From Usnea hakonensis (Eukaryota; Ascomycota; Lecanoromycetes; Lecanorales; Parmeliaceae), in contig BLJB01000029.1 of assembly GCA_013423325.1 (NCBI GenBank), positions 141 through 64,140 of the forward strand: a stretch of DNA of 64,000 nt. Direction: 5' to 3'. The notes under the pieces were generated by a model. That model worked only from the letters and a program-made list of their open reading frames with translations. It made no database searches and was not told the DNA's origin. Positions 32,898-44,961 of this stretch are shown here, in pieces. Positions within the stretch are counted from its first letter, which is position 1. Every line of letters begins with the position of its first letter. The position numbers and the translations under genes are program-made.

Positions 32898-34595
32898 CTA
32901 CGGCTCATCACCCCCATCCTTCCCTCTCCGCCGGTCCTTCCAATACCCCCTAGCCAGAAACACCAGACTCAGACACAGCCCGAATCCCGAAGTCCCAATG
33001 GCGAAATACCACGCTCCGCGGTATCCCAACAGGACATCCTCGGGCGTAGTATCGCCATCACCGACGTGGCTTTCAATCGTGCCCGCGAACCCCAGCGCAA
33101 GGGAGATACTATAGTTGACAATCGTGTTAACAAGGCTGGCGGCCATACCTTGGTGTTCCTTAGCCACGGCGTCCGAGAGGATAAGTGTGGCGGCCGGGAA
33201 ACTCATATCCATGCCCCAGGGTATGATGATTGTGCAAACGAAAGACTGCGCCCAGTAGCTTTGGTGCACGGGCGCCGTGGCGATGAGGATAGTGCCGACG
33301 GTGAAAGCGGTCAGCGCGATGGTCATCACCCATGCTGGCCGCAGGCGGCCGAGCAGGAAACCTGTTGTCACGGAAGCGAGTGCGCCGGAGATGGCGACGG
33401 GGGCGGCCCACGCGGCGGCTTGAATAGGGGTGGCGCCCCGAAGTATTTCGTAGAATTGCCAGAGATAGTATACCCAGATGCCGAAGCAGCTCCATCCGCT
33501 GGCTACGCAGCCAAGGACGAAGGCGACGTCGGGGGATAGGGCGGAGAAGGGGATGAGGGGGGAGGTAGAGAGGCGGATTTCGATGAGGAAGAAAATGAGG
33601 GTGAAGAGCAGACCGAGGATTAGGCTGATGTAGACGTAGGGTTGCGTCCATGTTGCGATGCCGGATTGGTTCCAGGCGAAGTTTATGAGGATGAGGGCTG
33701 TGATGCCGGTGAGGCCGCCGGGGAGGTCCAGCTCGGAGATCTTTTGGCGGAGGGTTGTGGTTTGGGGTAGTTTTCGTGGTGGGTCGGGGATTACGTAGGA
33801 TCCTATGATGGCGATGCACGCGAGCGCAATGGCAAAGGACCAGAATGTCCATGGCCACCAGGCTAGGTTAAAGAGTCCCGCGAACACGGCGCCCACGATG
33901 GCGCCGCTGGGAGCCGTGGCGCCGAAAATGGCAAAGACCATAGCTTTGCGCGGGCCGGGGGCGTAGGAGGCGCCGAGGATGGCGAGGCCGTTGGGCAAGC
34001 ATATAGCCGGGCCAATGCCTTGAAAGACGCGGGCGAAGTCGAAGAGGACGTGGTTCGAGTAGACGGCAAGGCCGGCGATCATGCTCCAGAGCGAGAACCA
34101 GGAGAAGCCGATGATGAGCATCTTTTTGTAGCCGTAGACGTCGCCGAAGCGGCCGGCGAGCAGGATGAAGGTGCCCACTGTCAGGCTGTAAGCGGCGATG
34201 AGCCAGCTCAGGTCACCGGGGTTGGTGAGACCGAAGTGGGCGCCGATGACGTGGAGGATTGTGAGGCATTGGCCTAAGCCGGCTTGGGTGGTTAGTTGGG
34301 CGCAGCAGATGAGGCCGACGAAGAGGATTTCTTTTCCTAGAGGGAGGGTTTCCGCGATTGATCTTTTTGAGTCGACTTTGGAGAGGTCGAGTCGCTCTTT
34401 GGTCTCGTTGTCGTTTTCATCATCGTTAGAGGTCGTCATTTGTTGTGGTGCAGCTTCTTGATTGTCGAGGGATGGGAGTTCTTGGTTCTTTTTCTCCTCG
34501 TGAGCATCATGGTCGCTTTGGATGAAATCTTGCTGTCGTTGGCGACTTTGATTTTGATGGCTAGGTAGAGGTATGCCGGACGCTTCATCGGCCAT
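32898..34595 (-). CDS. MFS transporter, DHA2 family (ATR1-like)
   Basis: This intronless 565-aa transporter has 14 predicted TM helices. The first about 95 residues are a hydrophilic, Gln/Asp-rich cytosolic tail. Family marks are the first helix (EILFVGLICCAQLTTQAGLG), motif A after TM2 (AGRFGDVYGYKKMLI), the TM4 stretch RVFQGIGPAICLPNGLAILG, and motif C-like GATAPSGAIVGAVFAG in TM5. The pattern is that of ATR1/boron-exporter and aminotriazole-resistance type DHA2 proteins, which export small molecules in exchange for protons. The substrate is not readable. The Zn2Cys6 gene lies 840 bp upstream on the same strand. GC content of the gene is visibly higher than its flanks. Confidence 0.92.
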   Translation of the reverse strand: MADEASGIPLPSHQNQSRQRQQDFIQSDHDAHEEKKNQELPSLDNQEAAPQQMTTSNDDENDNETKERLDLSKVDSKRSIAETLPLGKEILFVGLICCAQLTTQAGLGQCLTILHVIGAHFGLTNPGDLSWLIAAYSLTVGTFILLAGRFGDVYGYKKMLIIGFSWFSLWSMIAGLAVYSNHVLFDFARVFQGIGPAICLPNGLAILGASYAPGPRKAMVFAIFGATAPSGAIVGAVFAGLFNLAWWPWTFWSFAIALACIAIIGSYVIPDPPRKLPQTTTLRQKISELDLPGGLTGITALILINFAWNQSGIATWTQPYVYISLILGLLFTLIFFLIEIRLSTSPLIPFSALSPDVAFVLGCVASGWSCFGIWVYYLWQFYEILRGATPIQAAAWAAPVAISGALASVTTGFLLGRLRPAWVMTIALTAFTVGTILIATAPVHQSYWAQSFVCTIIIPWGMDMSFPAATLILSDAVAKEHQGMAASLVNTIVNYSISLALGFAGTIESHVGDGDTTPEDVLLGYRGAWYFAIGTSGFGLCLSLVFLARGYWKDRRRGKDGGDEP

Positions 34596-35435
34596 TATCA
34601 GGGCAGATGAATGTCATGGACAGTACAACAACTATTTATCCCTCCTGTAGCAGATGATTTTCTTTACATGCTGAATCAAGAAGCTATTTATGAAGCTACT
34701 TATTTATGTTTGTATTTGTTTTGATGGTATTGATTTTTGTCGGCAACTTTCGGATGGCAATCTTTGATTTCAAAGGTAAAGTATCTCCGTTGATTATGTT
34801 GTACTAGGTACTTATCTTGATTACTAATGGAAGGTATATTGCCTTAGCCTAAGTACTTTGACTCACGTGACTATGTCGGAAATTGATGCAAGCTGCCGGC
34901 TACAATACATTCCTTTGCATTCTTTTCCTTTTTTTGGGGGGACCCCATTCTAACGGGGTGCCAAAGGTGTTACTGCTTTTGTTCTCTAGGACAGACCTCA
35001 TGAGCATCCAAATACTGACGGAACAGCGCCATTTGAAAGTCTTGTAGGCTCGAAGCTCGTTTGAAGGAATCGATGCCAGAAAAGAATCCATCTAAATCGC
35101 TATCGCATGGTCCATTTCCTCACTTCTGAACGCTGTGATGAATTGGGTAGCACAAAATTCTCACTGATGAGGCGGACATTTTCCAATCAAGCTGAGAATA
35201 TCAACAAGAAATGTACTATTTTTTTGTTGAAGCGAACAAAGGATGGGATTTATAGCCGACTTCAGTCCAAATACAGGATCGTAAACCTAGAAGATCAAGA
35301 TTGGTCCATTAGAAAACCAAACACAGTGAAGATGACCTCATCTTTACCCACGCTGGACGGATTCACTCTCCAAAGCTCAGAGGGTTTCACCAGTGACCAA
35401 CAGGCAGCACGGACAGCCACAACATCTTTTCAAGA
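34596..35435. other. Intergenic region
   Basis: This is the promoter side of the DHA2 gene and the 3' flank of the Zn2Cys6 gene. A plus-strand frame at 35107-35565 partly overlaps the Zn2Cys6 gene and is not supported. Confidence 0.5.
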
Positions 35436-36863
35436 TTATGGGAACGTTGGCCCCTCCCCGAGCCTCTGCAATGGCCAGGCCATCAAGTCCTGCCATTCTC
35501 CTGGCAGGACCGCCTCAATAGCACGAATCTCTCTCGACCCGGCATCACCAATGAACCAAACATAGCTGAAGCGGGTCAAGAAAGCAAAGTAGTGAGCCAG
35601 GATGACGAGCGCTCGTGGTCGTTGCTCATTGAGCAGATCGACAAAGGGCTGTTTGACGAGGTACGGAAACGCCAACAGTAGTCTGCACAGGATCTGTGGC
35701 TTCTCGCCTTCGTCGAATCTAGACTGGACGCTGGCAATGTAGTTCAACGTGGAGGAGTATGCTTTTTCCGTTTCCGCGTTCCAGGGCTCAAGGGTGTGCT
35801 CAGCTCGGGTGCCGCGAAGCAGGTGGCGGAAAATGTGGCGGCCATTGTCTTGAAACAGCGGTTCGGGGTCAGTCAGAAATGGCAGATTTTGCACAAAACG
35901 GAAGGCGAAGGAAGAATCATCGTCCTCTATGAATTCCCAAGCCTCCTCGAAGAGATTTCCCGAGCCCTTTGTCATTTGCAACCATGGTACCGGGGGACTG
36001 TACGGGACCAAGGGCCGCTCCTGTAGGACCGCGAAAGACGCAATACGGATGAGGCTGGAGGTCATACATGTGGCGTCTGCATTCGTCTTGGTCAGATGAG
36101 CAACGTCAGTGGAGTGTTCTCGCAGAGCCATGTCCAGATACTTCCGGTGGATGTCCATAGCTTCCGAGTCTTGCGGGTTGCAGATGGCGATGTGGAGGGC
36201 AGCTGTTGCACACATGATGTTTAAGAGCGCATCGTTCTGAAAAGCTAGCATAGGGAGATTGGAGAACCAAGACTCCGTCACAGAAGGCTCGGAAGAACCT
36301 GGAGGATTCAAGCTCAGACTTGGACCCGTTTGCGTGTTGTATTGATGTATCATTCTAAGCTCTAGTAACCGGCGACTTCTTGATTCTGTATGGTTGAGGG
36401 TTTCCGTGCTACTCTCATTGCTAGGAGGATTATCATCCGGTGGATCATGACTAATTGCTCCTGAAGCCGTCTTGGCATTGTGACGGTCATAGTTACATGG
36501 AAGCTGGTACCGTTGGCAACTTCCGCATACGGGATGAGCCTCATCGCACTGCCGAGAGATTAGTCATTGTATAGTGGAGAGGATAGGTAGTCTATAGACA
36601 TAAAGGCGGTCAAGGCTTATTGAGATATTGAATTGAAAAAAAGGTGGCACAATGCACATTGACCGAGGAGGCAATATTGTGCTTCCCCACCGCTCTCAAA
36701 TTTTAACGAAACACACCTTAACTCGACGAGCTCTGCATCGCTGACAGCCGGTCCTGGATTTTTTATGATTGAGCCTTGAGCGCGCTTTCGAACCATTGAG
36801 TGTTCCCGCGGCGCTACCACTGGCTGACAGGTGGGACTGAAGACCGAATTCCTTTCCAGACAT
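35436..36863 (-). CDS. Zn2Cys6 transcription factor
   Basis: There are two exons, 36863-36717 and 36548-35436, 419 aa with exact phase. The intron (donor GTGTGT, acceptor CGGCAG) interrupts the zinc cluster, a common position. Joined, the DNA-binding motif reads C-QR-C-(6)-C-(6)-C-GS-C-(6)-C, spanning residues about 40-66, preceded by a basic stretch with KSRTG. The rest has the helical middle-homology look of small fungal regulators (ALLNIMCATAALHIAI, MTSSLIRIASFAVLQ). The first in-frame ATG is at 36863. Neighbours are a DHA2 transporter downstream and an ACS permease and TauD dioxygenase upstream, so it may control one of these; no binding site was identified. Confidence 0.9.
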
Positions 36864-37363
36864 AATAGGTCTGGTGGCTTTCTGCAATTGCGTTACGTTA
36901 CCTCCATGCCTGATGTTACATGTACCGCACCGAGCAACTAGTGAACTAGTGTCCTCACAGAATAAGGTAGTCTACTTTTGTACTCGTACCTTACTACTTG
37001 CCTTGCAATAATTGACCTGCAATTATATTATATCCTTCAATTCTTACCGTTGTCAGGTCTTAAGCTACTAAAATCATCTCTTACCGTGACTCGCTAGCAA
37101 ACGACTGGGATATTAATGTCTCTATATACTATAGCGTGCTTTGCTTTGCGTGACTCATCAAGGATACCTCAGTATGAGTACATCTATACCCTCCTTTCCT
37201 TCACCGCCAGATAAGCGGTAGGAAGTTGAGCAACGAGCAGGTACACCATTGTACCAGCGCTAATACTGATGACATACCACCTGGCCACAAAGCATGTCGA
37301 GGGTTCTATTGCGCATGCATTGGACGATACCGCCACGTCGCCATTTGCTTCGAGCATCACAGA
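36864..37363. other. Intergenic region
   Basis: This is the promoter of the Zn2Cys6 gene and the 3' flank of the ACS permease gene. Nothing else is visible. Confidence 0.5.
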
Positions 37364-39074
37364 TCATGTCTGAAATCGCCACCTTGGATCCTCATCGCCT
37401 AGCGACTCGTCTTCCGCCACCGCGGCCAGTCTTGCATCCCGATCGCCATTATCTCTCTTGCGATTTTCTGCCCTCAAAATGACCCACAGCGTTCCGACAA
37501 CCACAATGTTGGCACATAAATAACCCAAGGCAAATCCGTGTCCCAAGAAATACCGTGGTCCATCAGTCGCTCGATACAGCTGCGTACCCAGGACAGCGCC
37601 CAAGTTCCCAATCGATATCTGCGTTGCATTCGCTGTCGCGCGCTTAGTCTGCCCGCTGACATTGTTTGCCGGCCAAGAGATCACAATGGCTACGGCAGGA
37701 TAGATTCCAGCTGCTGCGAGAATGGTACTGAAGTAGGCTACGCCGGGGGTTGTCTCGGTGAGTAGAATGATGTAACCTATTATGGCAAGGCCTGAAGAGC
37801 CCATGATAAAGGGCGCTCTTAATTTGAAGCGCTCCGACAAGAGCGCAACGGTGATGGTAGAAGCGGTCGCAACGACGTAAGGCGGCACGGTAAGTAGTTG
37901 AGCCTGAGCCGCGGTGAAGCCCAACTCTTTGATGATGGTTGGTAGAAAGAGTGAGAGGGTGTAGAGAGGAAGACTCACGGTGTGATGCCCTAGACCGTAG
38001 AGCCAGACCTTTGGATCTTGCAGAGCCATCAACACATTTCCCCATGTGAAACCCTCATTTCTTGTCGCATCAGAGCTAAACTCTAGGCGGGCATGGATCA
38101 ACGCTCTCTCTTTCTCCGTGAGGAATTTGGCAGTCGCGGGATAGTTGGCAATGAAGTGGTATGAGATCAAGGAGATGAGTACGGTCAAAATTCCTTCAAG
38201 GATGAAAATCCATCGCCAACCATGTAAGCCGCCGACGCCGTTCATATGAGCGATGCCCTGAAATAAACTCATCAGTGACGATTCGATCACTGGTAAAAGG
38301 ACTTACCCATGCAAGTATACCACCGAAAGCGCCCGCAAGGGCAGCAGCACTAAAGAATAGAGAGATCCGGTAGTGCTGTTCCTCCCGCCTATACCACATT
38401 GAGAGATAAAAGACGACACCAGGAAATAGTCCACCCTCTGTCACGCCAAGAAAGAAACGTGCAGCAAAGAATCCGGACATGTTCTGTACGACACCCATCA
38501 AAGTCGCAACCACACCCCAAACGAGTGTGAGTGTAGGAAGCCATACTTTTGGGGACGTCAACTTGAGAGCGACATTGCAGGGTACCTAATCGTGTTCATT
38601 CATCTTGCGAAAGTGATGATATGACACGAGACTCACTTCAAAGAGGACGTAGCCGATGAAATATATGGTCAAGCCAGTAAGATACTGGTTCCCGGCTGCG
38701 GAAAGTCATCCATCTGGTACATGTTTGATGAAAATAAGACAGGCAACGCCTACTCATATGCAAATCTGTCACCAACCCTTCGACGCGTGCATTGGCAACT
38801 GAGATGATGTCAGCATTCGAATCGGATCGTCAGGCTTGGAGAGCCTACCATTGCTGCGGTCCAGAAAAGAGAGAAGATACAACAACGTCGCGGCGGGCAA
38901 TAATGTCAGGTCAATTCTCCGAAGCAAGGCCCTCTCGTTGATATCAATGTATGCATCTTGACCATCTTCGGACCCACTGAGCGGAGAGACGGCAGCCTTG
39001 TTGTGGTTTTCATCTTCCGCGTACAGGGCACCATCATGTACCTCGGCGGGGTTTTGCTTTTGAATTTCGGCCAT
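37364..39074 (-). CDS. MFS anion:cation symporter (ACS family, Dal5/Tna1-like)
   Basis: This permease takes up small organic anions such as allantoate, nicotinate or sulfonates at the plasma membrane. There are five exons: 39074-38849, 38798-38754, 38695-38637, 38585-38307 and 38257-37364, 500 aa in exact phase. The joined N-terminus shows RRIDLTLLPAATLLYLLSFLDRSN, VANARVEGLVTDLHM, then NQYLTGLTIYFIGYVLFEVP|CN, which are standard ACS motifs before and in TM1-TM2. GFFAARFFLGVTEGGLFPG marks TM4 and HGWRWIFILEG opens TM6. The two tiny exons (45 and 59 bp) are supported by these continuous motifs. The gene is divergent from a TauD-type dioxygenase with 583 bp between starts, suggesting uptake of the dioxygenase substrate. 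Confidence 0.92.
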
Positions 39075-39657
39075 GCTTCGCAGATGGCATTCATGGAAAG
39101 TGCACGGGCACGGTAGTCAAAACAGAAAGCGAAAAACAATAGACGGGCGTGAGCTTCATGCGATATATACCCTACAAGAACCCGCCATTGGAGCCATTGT
39201 AGGAGGGTTTGCACTGACGACATTGACGACATTGACGCCAGCAATGCAGTGCGCCTAGAAACAGTAAAGTACTTACAAAGTATTGAATGGGTTACCGAGG
39301 AAGGCCGTCGGACCGACAAATTCAAGCATTTCCTTTTCGAGTCTAGCTCATTGTTATAGTCTTTCAATCAATTTGATTGGTACGGATATCTGCATCTGCG
39401 CTTTTTGTTGGTTATCTCGTTATCTCGTTATCTGCGCCTCCTAAGTATTTGGCTCTTGAACTCTCAGGCAAATCAGATCATGGCAGTCAGCCTCTCCATC
39501 CCAGTTGGTGGGGAAGGAGAAGGAGAAGGAGGGGTCTGCGTCAATTTTAATTGTTGCACGCTGTCGACCATCAAATCCGTCCCTTGTCTCCCTCGCACTC
39601 ACTGCCAGCGCTTCCTCCACAACCTCTTTGATCTTCGAATGTCAATATCACTCAGAC
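39075..39657. promoter_or_regulatory. Shared promoter region of ACS permease and TauD dioxygenase
   Basis: The two start codons face away from each other across 583 bp. The region includes ACGACATTGACGACATTGACG-type short direct repeats near 39217-39237 and a pair of GTTATCTCGTTATCTCG repeats near 39412-39430. These are candidates for regulator sites, without proof. Confidence 0.45.
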
Positions 39658-41011
39658 ATGGCACCAGGACTGACAGCGACCCTGCCAAGCTACACTTCTA
39701 CCTCTGCGAAGCAGATACCACGGTCCATCTTCCCTGATGGCATCAAGACCTCGGGCCAGCATCCCCCTCTGTACCACCGATTGAGCCCTTATCAAGACTT
39801 TCCCCATGACATCTCTGGCCCTACAGTGTGGAACGCAGACGACTACAAACATAATCCAGAGCGATGGACCCATTGCTTCACCGACGACGAGCTCGCCGAG
39901 ATGAGCGAAGCTGCCGACAAATTTGTCGACTCGGGTCTTCCGCTCACAGGCATATCAAAGGTCACCTTGATATAACACTATGCCCAAATCAATCGCTGAC
40001 ATGGCGTTAGGACAACTTCCAGCTGCCCCGTCTCTCCATCTTCCTCGGATCCATCCGCAACGAACTCCTCAACGGCAAAGGCTTCATCCTATTCAAGGGC
40101 TTTCCAGTGCAGAAATGGGGCAATCACAAATCAGCCATCGCATACATGGGACTGGGGACATACTTGGGATACTTTGTCAGTCAAAACGGAAAGGGGCATG
40201 TGCTGGGGCACGTGAAAGATCTCGGAGACGATGCGAAACAAATCGACAAAGTCCGGATCTATCGGACCAACGCACGGTATGTCCACTGTCGGTGAAAGGG
40301 TCTTATGTCCTGCACCCCTCCACTAACACCACATAGCCAACATTTTCATACCGACCTTTCGGATCTGGTAGGCCTGCTCTGCATCGCGCGAGCTCTCGAG
40401 GGCGGAGAATCTGACTTCACCTCCCTACACCATGTTTATAACACCCTACGAAGAGAAAGACCAGATGTACTCCAGACCTTGACAGAACCTACATGGTATT
40501 TCGACCGCAAAGGCGAAGTCAGCGATGGCGAGGACCCTTACATCCGCACTAGCGTCTTCTACCTCGAACCCGGCGGCCAACGAAGGGTATATTGCAAGTG
40601 AGGCTACACACAACTCATCTCATAAACTCAGCTCACAGCCCCCGCAGATACGACCCCTACTTCATCCGCTCCCTATCGCGCTTCTCCTCCACCGGCATAA
40701 TCCCCCCCCTCTCACCGGCCCAACTCTCAGCCGCCGAAGTCCTCGAAGCGACCTGCAAGCGTCTCGCGCTCCACATGGTTCTCGAAGTGGGCGACATCCA
40801 ATTCCTGTCCAACGAACACGTACTGCATGCTCGGACGGAATACAAAGATCACGCGCCCCCGGCGCCAAGACGGCATCTGATGCGGTTATGGCTGGCGACG
40901 CCGGAGGACGAAGGGGGATGGACATTGCCGTTTCATGATAGCGAAGAGAAGAAGCGGGGCGGGGTACAGGTGAACAATGTGCCTCCAGTGGCACACTTAG
41001 ATGCGGAATGA
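39658..41011 (+). CDS. TauD/TfdA-type Fe(II)/2-oxoglutarate dioxygenase
   Basis: There are four exons: 39658-39960, 40011-40276, 40337-40597 and 40648-41011, 397 aa in exact phase. The family hydroxylates small substrates (taurine and other sulfonates, and others) using 2-oxoglutarate, in the cytosol. The iron site is visible: NAR|QHFHTDLSD gives His-x-Asp right after intron 2, and NEHVLHARTEY gives the distal His; RRHLMRLWL supplies the 2-oxoglutarate-binding Arg. The N-terminal third (SGPTVWNADDY, WTHCFTDDELAEM, GFILFKGFPV) matches fungal TauD proteins. The start is ATGGCA within a plausible context; the longer upstream frame lacks support. It shares a promoter with an ACS permease. Sulfonate use is inference. 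Confidence 0.92.
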
Positions 41012-41750
41012 AGGCATCTATATAGCTTCTGCATTCGTATGGATATCAATACCTCAATCCCCTTGCTCATGCTCTCATACCAAGAACCTCTATCGAGCTC
41101 ACCACCCAAACACATCCCAAACCAGCCATTAAGAGATCCCCATCAAAGCCCCCCCATCATCCACCCACCCACACCCAACCCCTGAAACCTCGTCCCTCCA
41201 GGACCCAACACAGCAAAGAGCTTTGCCCGACAATCAAAACGACCGCAACAACAGCAGCGGCAACCAAAATCAAAATCAATCAAAATCAAACAGCTCGCCC
41301 ACCCCCCTCCCTCTCCAAGCTTGCCACACACCCACCCCACCCCGTTCCTTCTCATCCGCCATGTTTATGTATCGTACTATGAATGTATATACCACGCAAA
41401 CACGAAGTAGCCAGTGAATTTCCCCCTTGCTAATACTCCCTCAGAGAAAGAGAGAGAGAGATAGATAAGAGAGAGATGGATGAGAGACAGCTGCGCTGGA
41501 ACGCGCATACTCATTGTTGTCGGCGTGCTTGGTTCGTTGCTGAGGGGAGGGAAGAGAAGGATTATGGTTGTTGAGATTGTATGGAAGCTATGTAATGTAA
41601 TGTAATGGTCATCAGCTCGAGGGTCTAATATCCCTCACCAATACCCCGGGCTGAAAAAGGGGGGCTGTAGAACAATGTACAGGACACGACGACTGTAGCA
41701 TAACACACATACCCCCGATTCTACAAGCTGTTCGAACGCAAATCATAGAC
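41012..41750. other. Intergenic region with microsatellites
   Basis: This separates convergent genes. It holds an AAAATC repeat near 41265-41290 and a GA-rich run near 41448-41480. No gene is visible. Confidence 0.55.
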
Positions 41751-44700
41751 CTACCACTCCTCGTCATCCTCCTCATCTCCAGCCCCAGCCCCAGCCCCAG
41801 CCTGCGTTGCCTCCTCTCTCCCCTTTCCCTGTTTCAGCTTCAAAAGCTCGAGCTCCAATTCCAATTCCCTAACCTTATCCCCCGCCCCCTCAGCCTTCCT
41901 CCCCTCATCCGTCCTCGCACTTCTCGCCCCAAGACCACGACGAGCAGGAGTCATCCGTTGGGAACGGGGCACAAAGTCCTGAGTCTGGGACCGCGCAAAC
42001 GCCATTGCCGGATGGGTATCCTTTCGGATCTCGTCGCGCGCGGCCAACACGCTCCACGTATCCTCGGAGATGTTGTGTATATCGCTGATATAGTCATCGA
42101 AATGCGCGCTCGTCTTAGCGACGCGATCGAAATGCTTAGCCTTGAGTAGCGGCCTCTCGAGGTTCTGACCCTGTTTCATTTCATAGAATTCCCAATTCGC
42201 CAGGGCCAGGGCGGTTTGGAAAGCGTTCTTGATCTGGCGGCCGTTCCAGTGGCGGGACGGTTTTTCCTCGTTGTTCGTCCAATGGTCCTTTGCGAATTTG
42301 CGGATCTCTTCTTCCGAGAAATCGATTTCAAGGCCGGATCTCCGGAGGCGAAGGAGGCTGCGCTCCCAGATCTGTAACGTGGCGTCTTCTTTCAGCTTGG
42401 GGTAGTAGAGGCTGATGTGGATTCGGGATCGGAACGCTTCGTCGAATTCGCCGACGCGGTTTGTGGTTAGGATAATGACCCCAGAGTAGTATTCGAGGAC
42501 TCGGAGGAATACTGCGGGATTTTTAGGAGATGTATCCCATGAGACTTGATCGATCGTGGGCTTACCAGAGACCAGACCATTCCTTTTGACGTCACCTTTC
42601 TCTCTCTTAGCTAGGAAAACATCCGCTTCATCTAGGAAGAGAACACATCTCCATCTGTGTGCTAGTGCACAATACTGCTGAAGCGTTTCCTCGGCGTCCT
42701 TGGCATTTGTACTGACATCACCACATGTAATTGGTAGCAATGGTCTTTTCAGCTGAGCTGCAACGCACTCTGCTGTAGATGTCTTACCCACTCCAGGGGC
42801 GCCATGAAGAAGTATGATTAGGCCCTTACCCTTTCCTTGGACAACATCCATCTGAAATTCGTCGGGATCCTCTTCTCCCTCGCCAGATCTCTGTCTCGGT
42901 TGTGCGACTTGGTTCTTGACAACGGCTTGAAGGAGCTTTTTGTGGCCCTCCGGCAGTACCAAATCTTCGTACCCGGCGGCAGTGTTCTTGACTTGTTCTG
43001 GAGTTATATCACTGACAAGACTCAAGTTGAGAGGAAACCATTTTCGGTTGAGCATGGCATAGCCATAGACTCGGAAAGGAAGCAGCATCACATAGTCGTC
43101 ACAGACAGAGGTTTCGAGAATATTGCAATATCCAAGTAGGGTGGTAGAATTAATAAATTCGTTTCGACGGTCTAGATCGATGACAGAATCATCGAATACG
43201 TCTGAAAGTAGTGGACTGTATGGCATAGGGTCGAAAATCTCTCTGCGATTAGCTGCAGTTGGTACACCTATCGTTCTGCCACCAAGTTTTAGTCTCCACT
43301 TTTCATAGGCCTTCCGATAATGTGGCACGGCGGCGGCTTGGTCTATCATGACTTCACTATGAACCTAGTCGGTGTCGAGTCAGCAGCCCACAGTGAATAT
43401 CAGAGGAACGTAGTGAAAAGGGTACGGGTCAAGTACCTCTTCCTCGTGGATGATGTAGTTCCAGTAATAGTAAGTCGACTCCCAAAGCTCTTTACTTTCT
43501 CTCAGCGTCGTGCCTGAGTAACGCTTGTGGGTACCACCTGCAAGCTGTGTAAAACGTCGTCCTCTGTCGATCAATGCTTGGCGGACCATCCCGGGTTTTG
43601 GAGGAGAGAAAGACGGACGAATATCAAGTGAATCAACCTTCATTTTGCCGACGAACGATGGGATGACAAATCTTTTGGTCTTCGGTCCCATTCTGATCCC
43701 ATCAAAATCGATGTGGAAGCAGTCAATGATGAAAGGCGTCGCGTTTGAAGGCGCGCTCCGAATGAGGTCACGGGCTCTTTCCTCTGTATCCGAGTCGTCC
43801 TCCCAACTGCGGTCGCGAATAGCATCAAAGCGCGACCCATCGGCAGTGTCCACTACTGTTCGTCCTCCAGTGACATGAAGGACTCGATGGGCTTGGTACG
43901 TGCTGATGTCGTCCGGAGAAGTCCGGGAATAGACCAAGTCACCTGGTTTATAAAGTAGCCAGAGTTCCTCAAAGGCGACTTCCTGGAGGGTTTGGTTAGT
44001 AACCTTGCGCTTCACATCGAAAATGTCTTGCATATCCGTATCCATGAACTCGACAAGACAGCGAAGTTGGTCCCTCTCCGCTTTCACGTTAGGTGCGCCC
44101 ATAACACTGGTATCTGTTGCAAGTCCTACGTCTTCTGTAATCGAATTGTCCTCCTTTGCTTGCACAAGATCCGGACCTTCTTTGCTGGCTCCACTGTGAG
44201 ACAAAGACGTATCAACCTGATGAGGCGGCTTTGCTTCGAGCTGATTGAAATTTACTTCGGCATCATGGAGGGCCTGTCTTACTTCGGCCTCATAAGCAAC
44301 GAGGTACTTAAATGGGTGCAGCCAGACATTCTGGTCTTCTGGAAACCCCATACCGGTGCATTCACCAAGAATGTTCAGAAGAGTCCTTGAATTAATGGCA
44401 AGACGGTATGCAATGTTAATCTGAGGGTCTTCTTCGGGGCTCGAAATGGCATCGACGGGCGCGTATTTACGTCTTGCGCGCCGTCGCTCAATGGACGTTT
44501 GTCCCACTCTCCCATGTCCCTTTGAAGAGACAATGAGACATGGTAAATTTGGTAAGATCCAGGCTTCTCTTTTGACTTTTCGCCATTCCCACGGGTCTAC
44601 TCGCTCAATTTTAGCGTCCTGTACTTCGAAGTCCTGCCCATTGACTTTAGTATTATCAGGAGCGCCGGTCTCGTTGCCCAAGCTTGGTGTTCTTCTGTCG

Positions 44701-44961
44701 TTAATGAAGATATCAGCTCTATAGTCCCGTGGAGGAAGCGCATGCGAGAATTCACTTCTCTTTGTCCTTGAGTCTATCCAACTCGCCCTCTACGACACCC
44801 AGATGCTTCTTCAGGAGTGTTGTATACTCGTCATAGACTGGGCATGTCCTCCCAGAGCAGCCATGGTGATTCGAGTCAAGGACATTGCCGTTGAGCAGAT
44901 CTGAGGGTGGGGGTTGAGTAGAATCATTCTTGCTCTGGTCGACTTCAGAAGGAGTGGACAT
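41751..44961 (-). CDS. Large AAA+ ATPase
   Basis: There are four exons: 44961-44756, 44694-43434, 43364-42566 and 42511-41751, 1008 aa in exact phase. Residues about 100-480 form the N-terminal region typical of a fungal-expanded AAA family (HPFKYLVAYEAE, ELWLLYKPGDLVY, CFHIDFDG, HEEE|VHSEVMID across intron 2). The AAA domain has Walker A GAPGVGKTS (about residue 680), Walker B VLFLDEAD, RNGLVS|VFLRVLEYYSG restored by intron 3, sensor-1 LTTNR and arginine finger FRSRIHISLYYP. The last intron's 54 bp are also open in frame. The C-terminus is charged, coiled-coil-like and ends DEEDDEEW. ATP-driven protein remodelling is expected; the substrate is unknown. The gene is divergent from the DUF7708-type gene. 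Confidence 0.9.

Noticed and set aside
33066..33858. Long open frames on both strands across the DHA2 transporter (33066-33539 plus, 33160-33858 minus)
   Set aside because: They are shadow frames of a GC-rich gene with a clear MFS product and contain only biased Arg/Pro/His or Gly/Asp composition.
44682..44760. Apparent frameshift near the start of the AAA+ ATPase
   Set aside because: A 61-bp intron (donor GTGAAT, branch CTGAT, acceptor GACAG; 44695-44755) joins exons 1 and 2 in exact phase, so no frameshift is needed.
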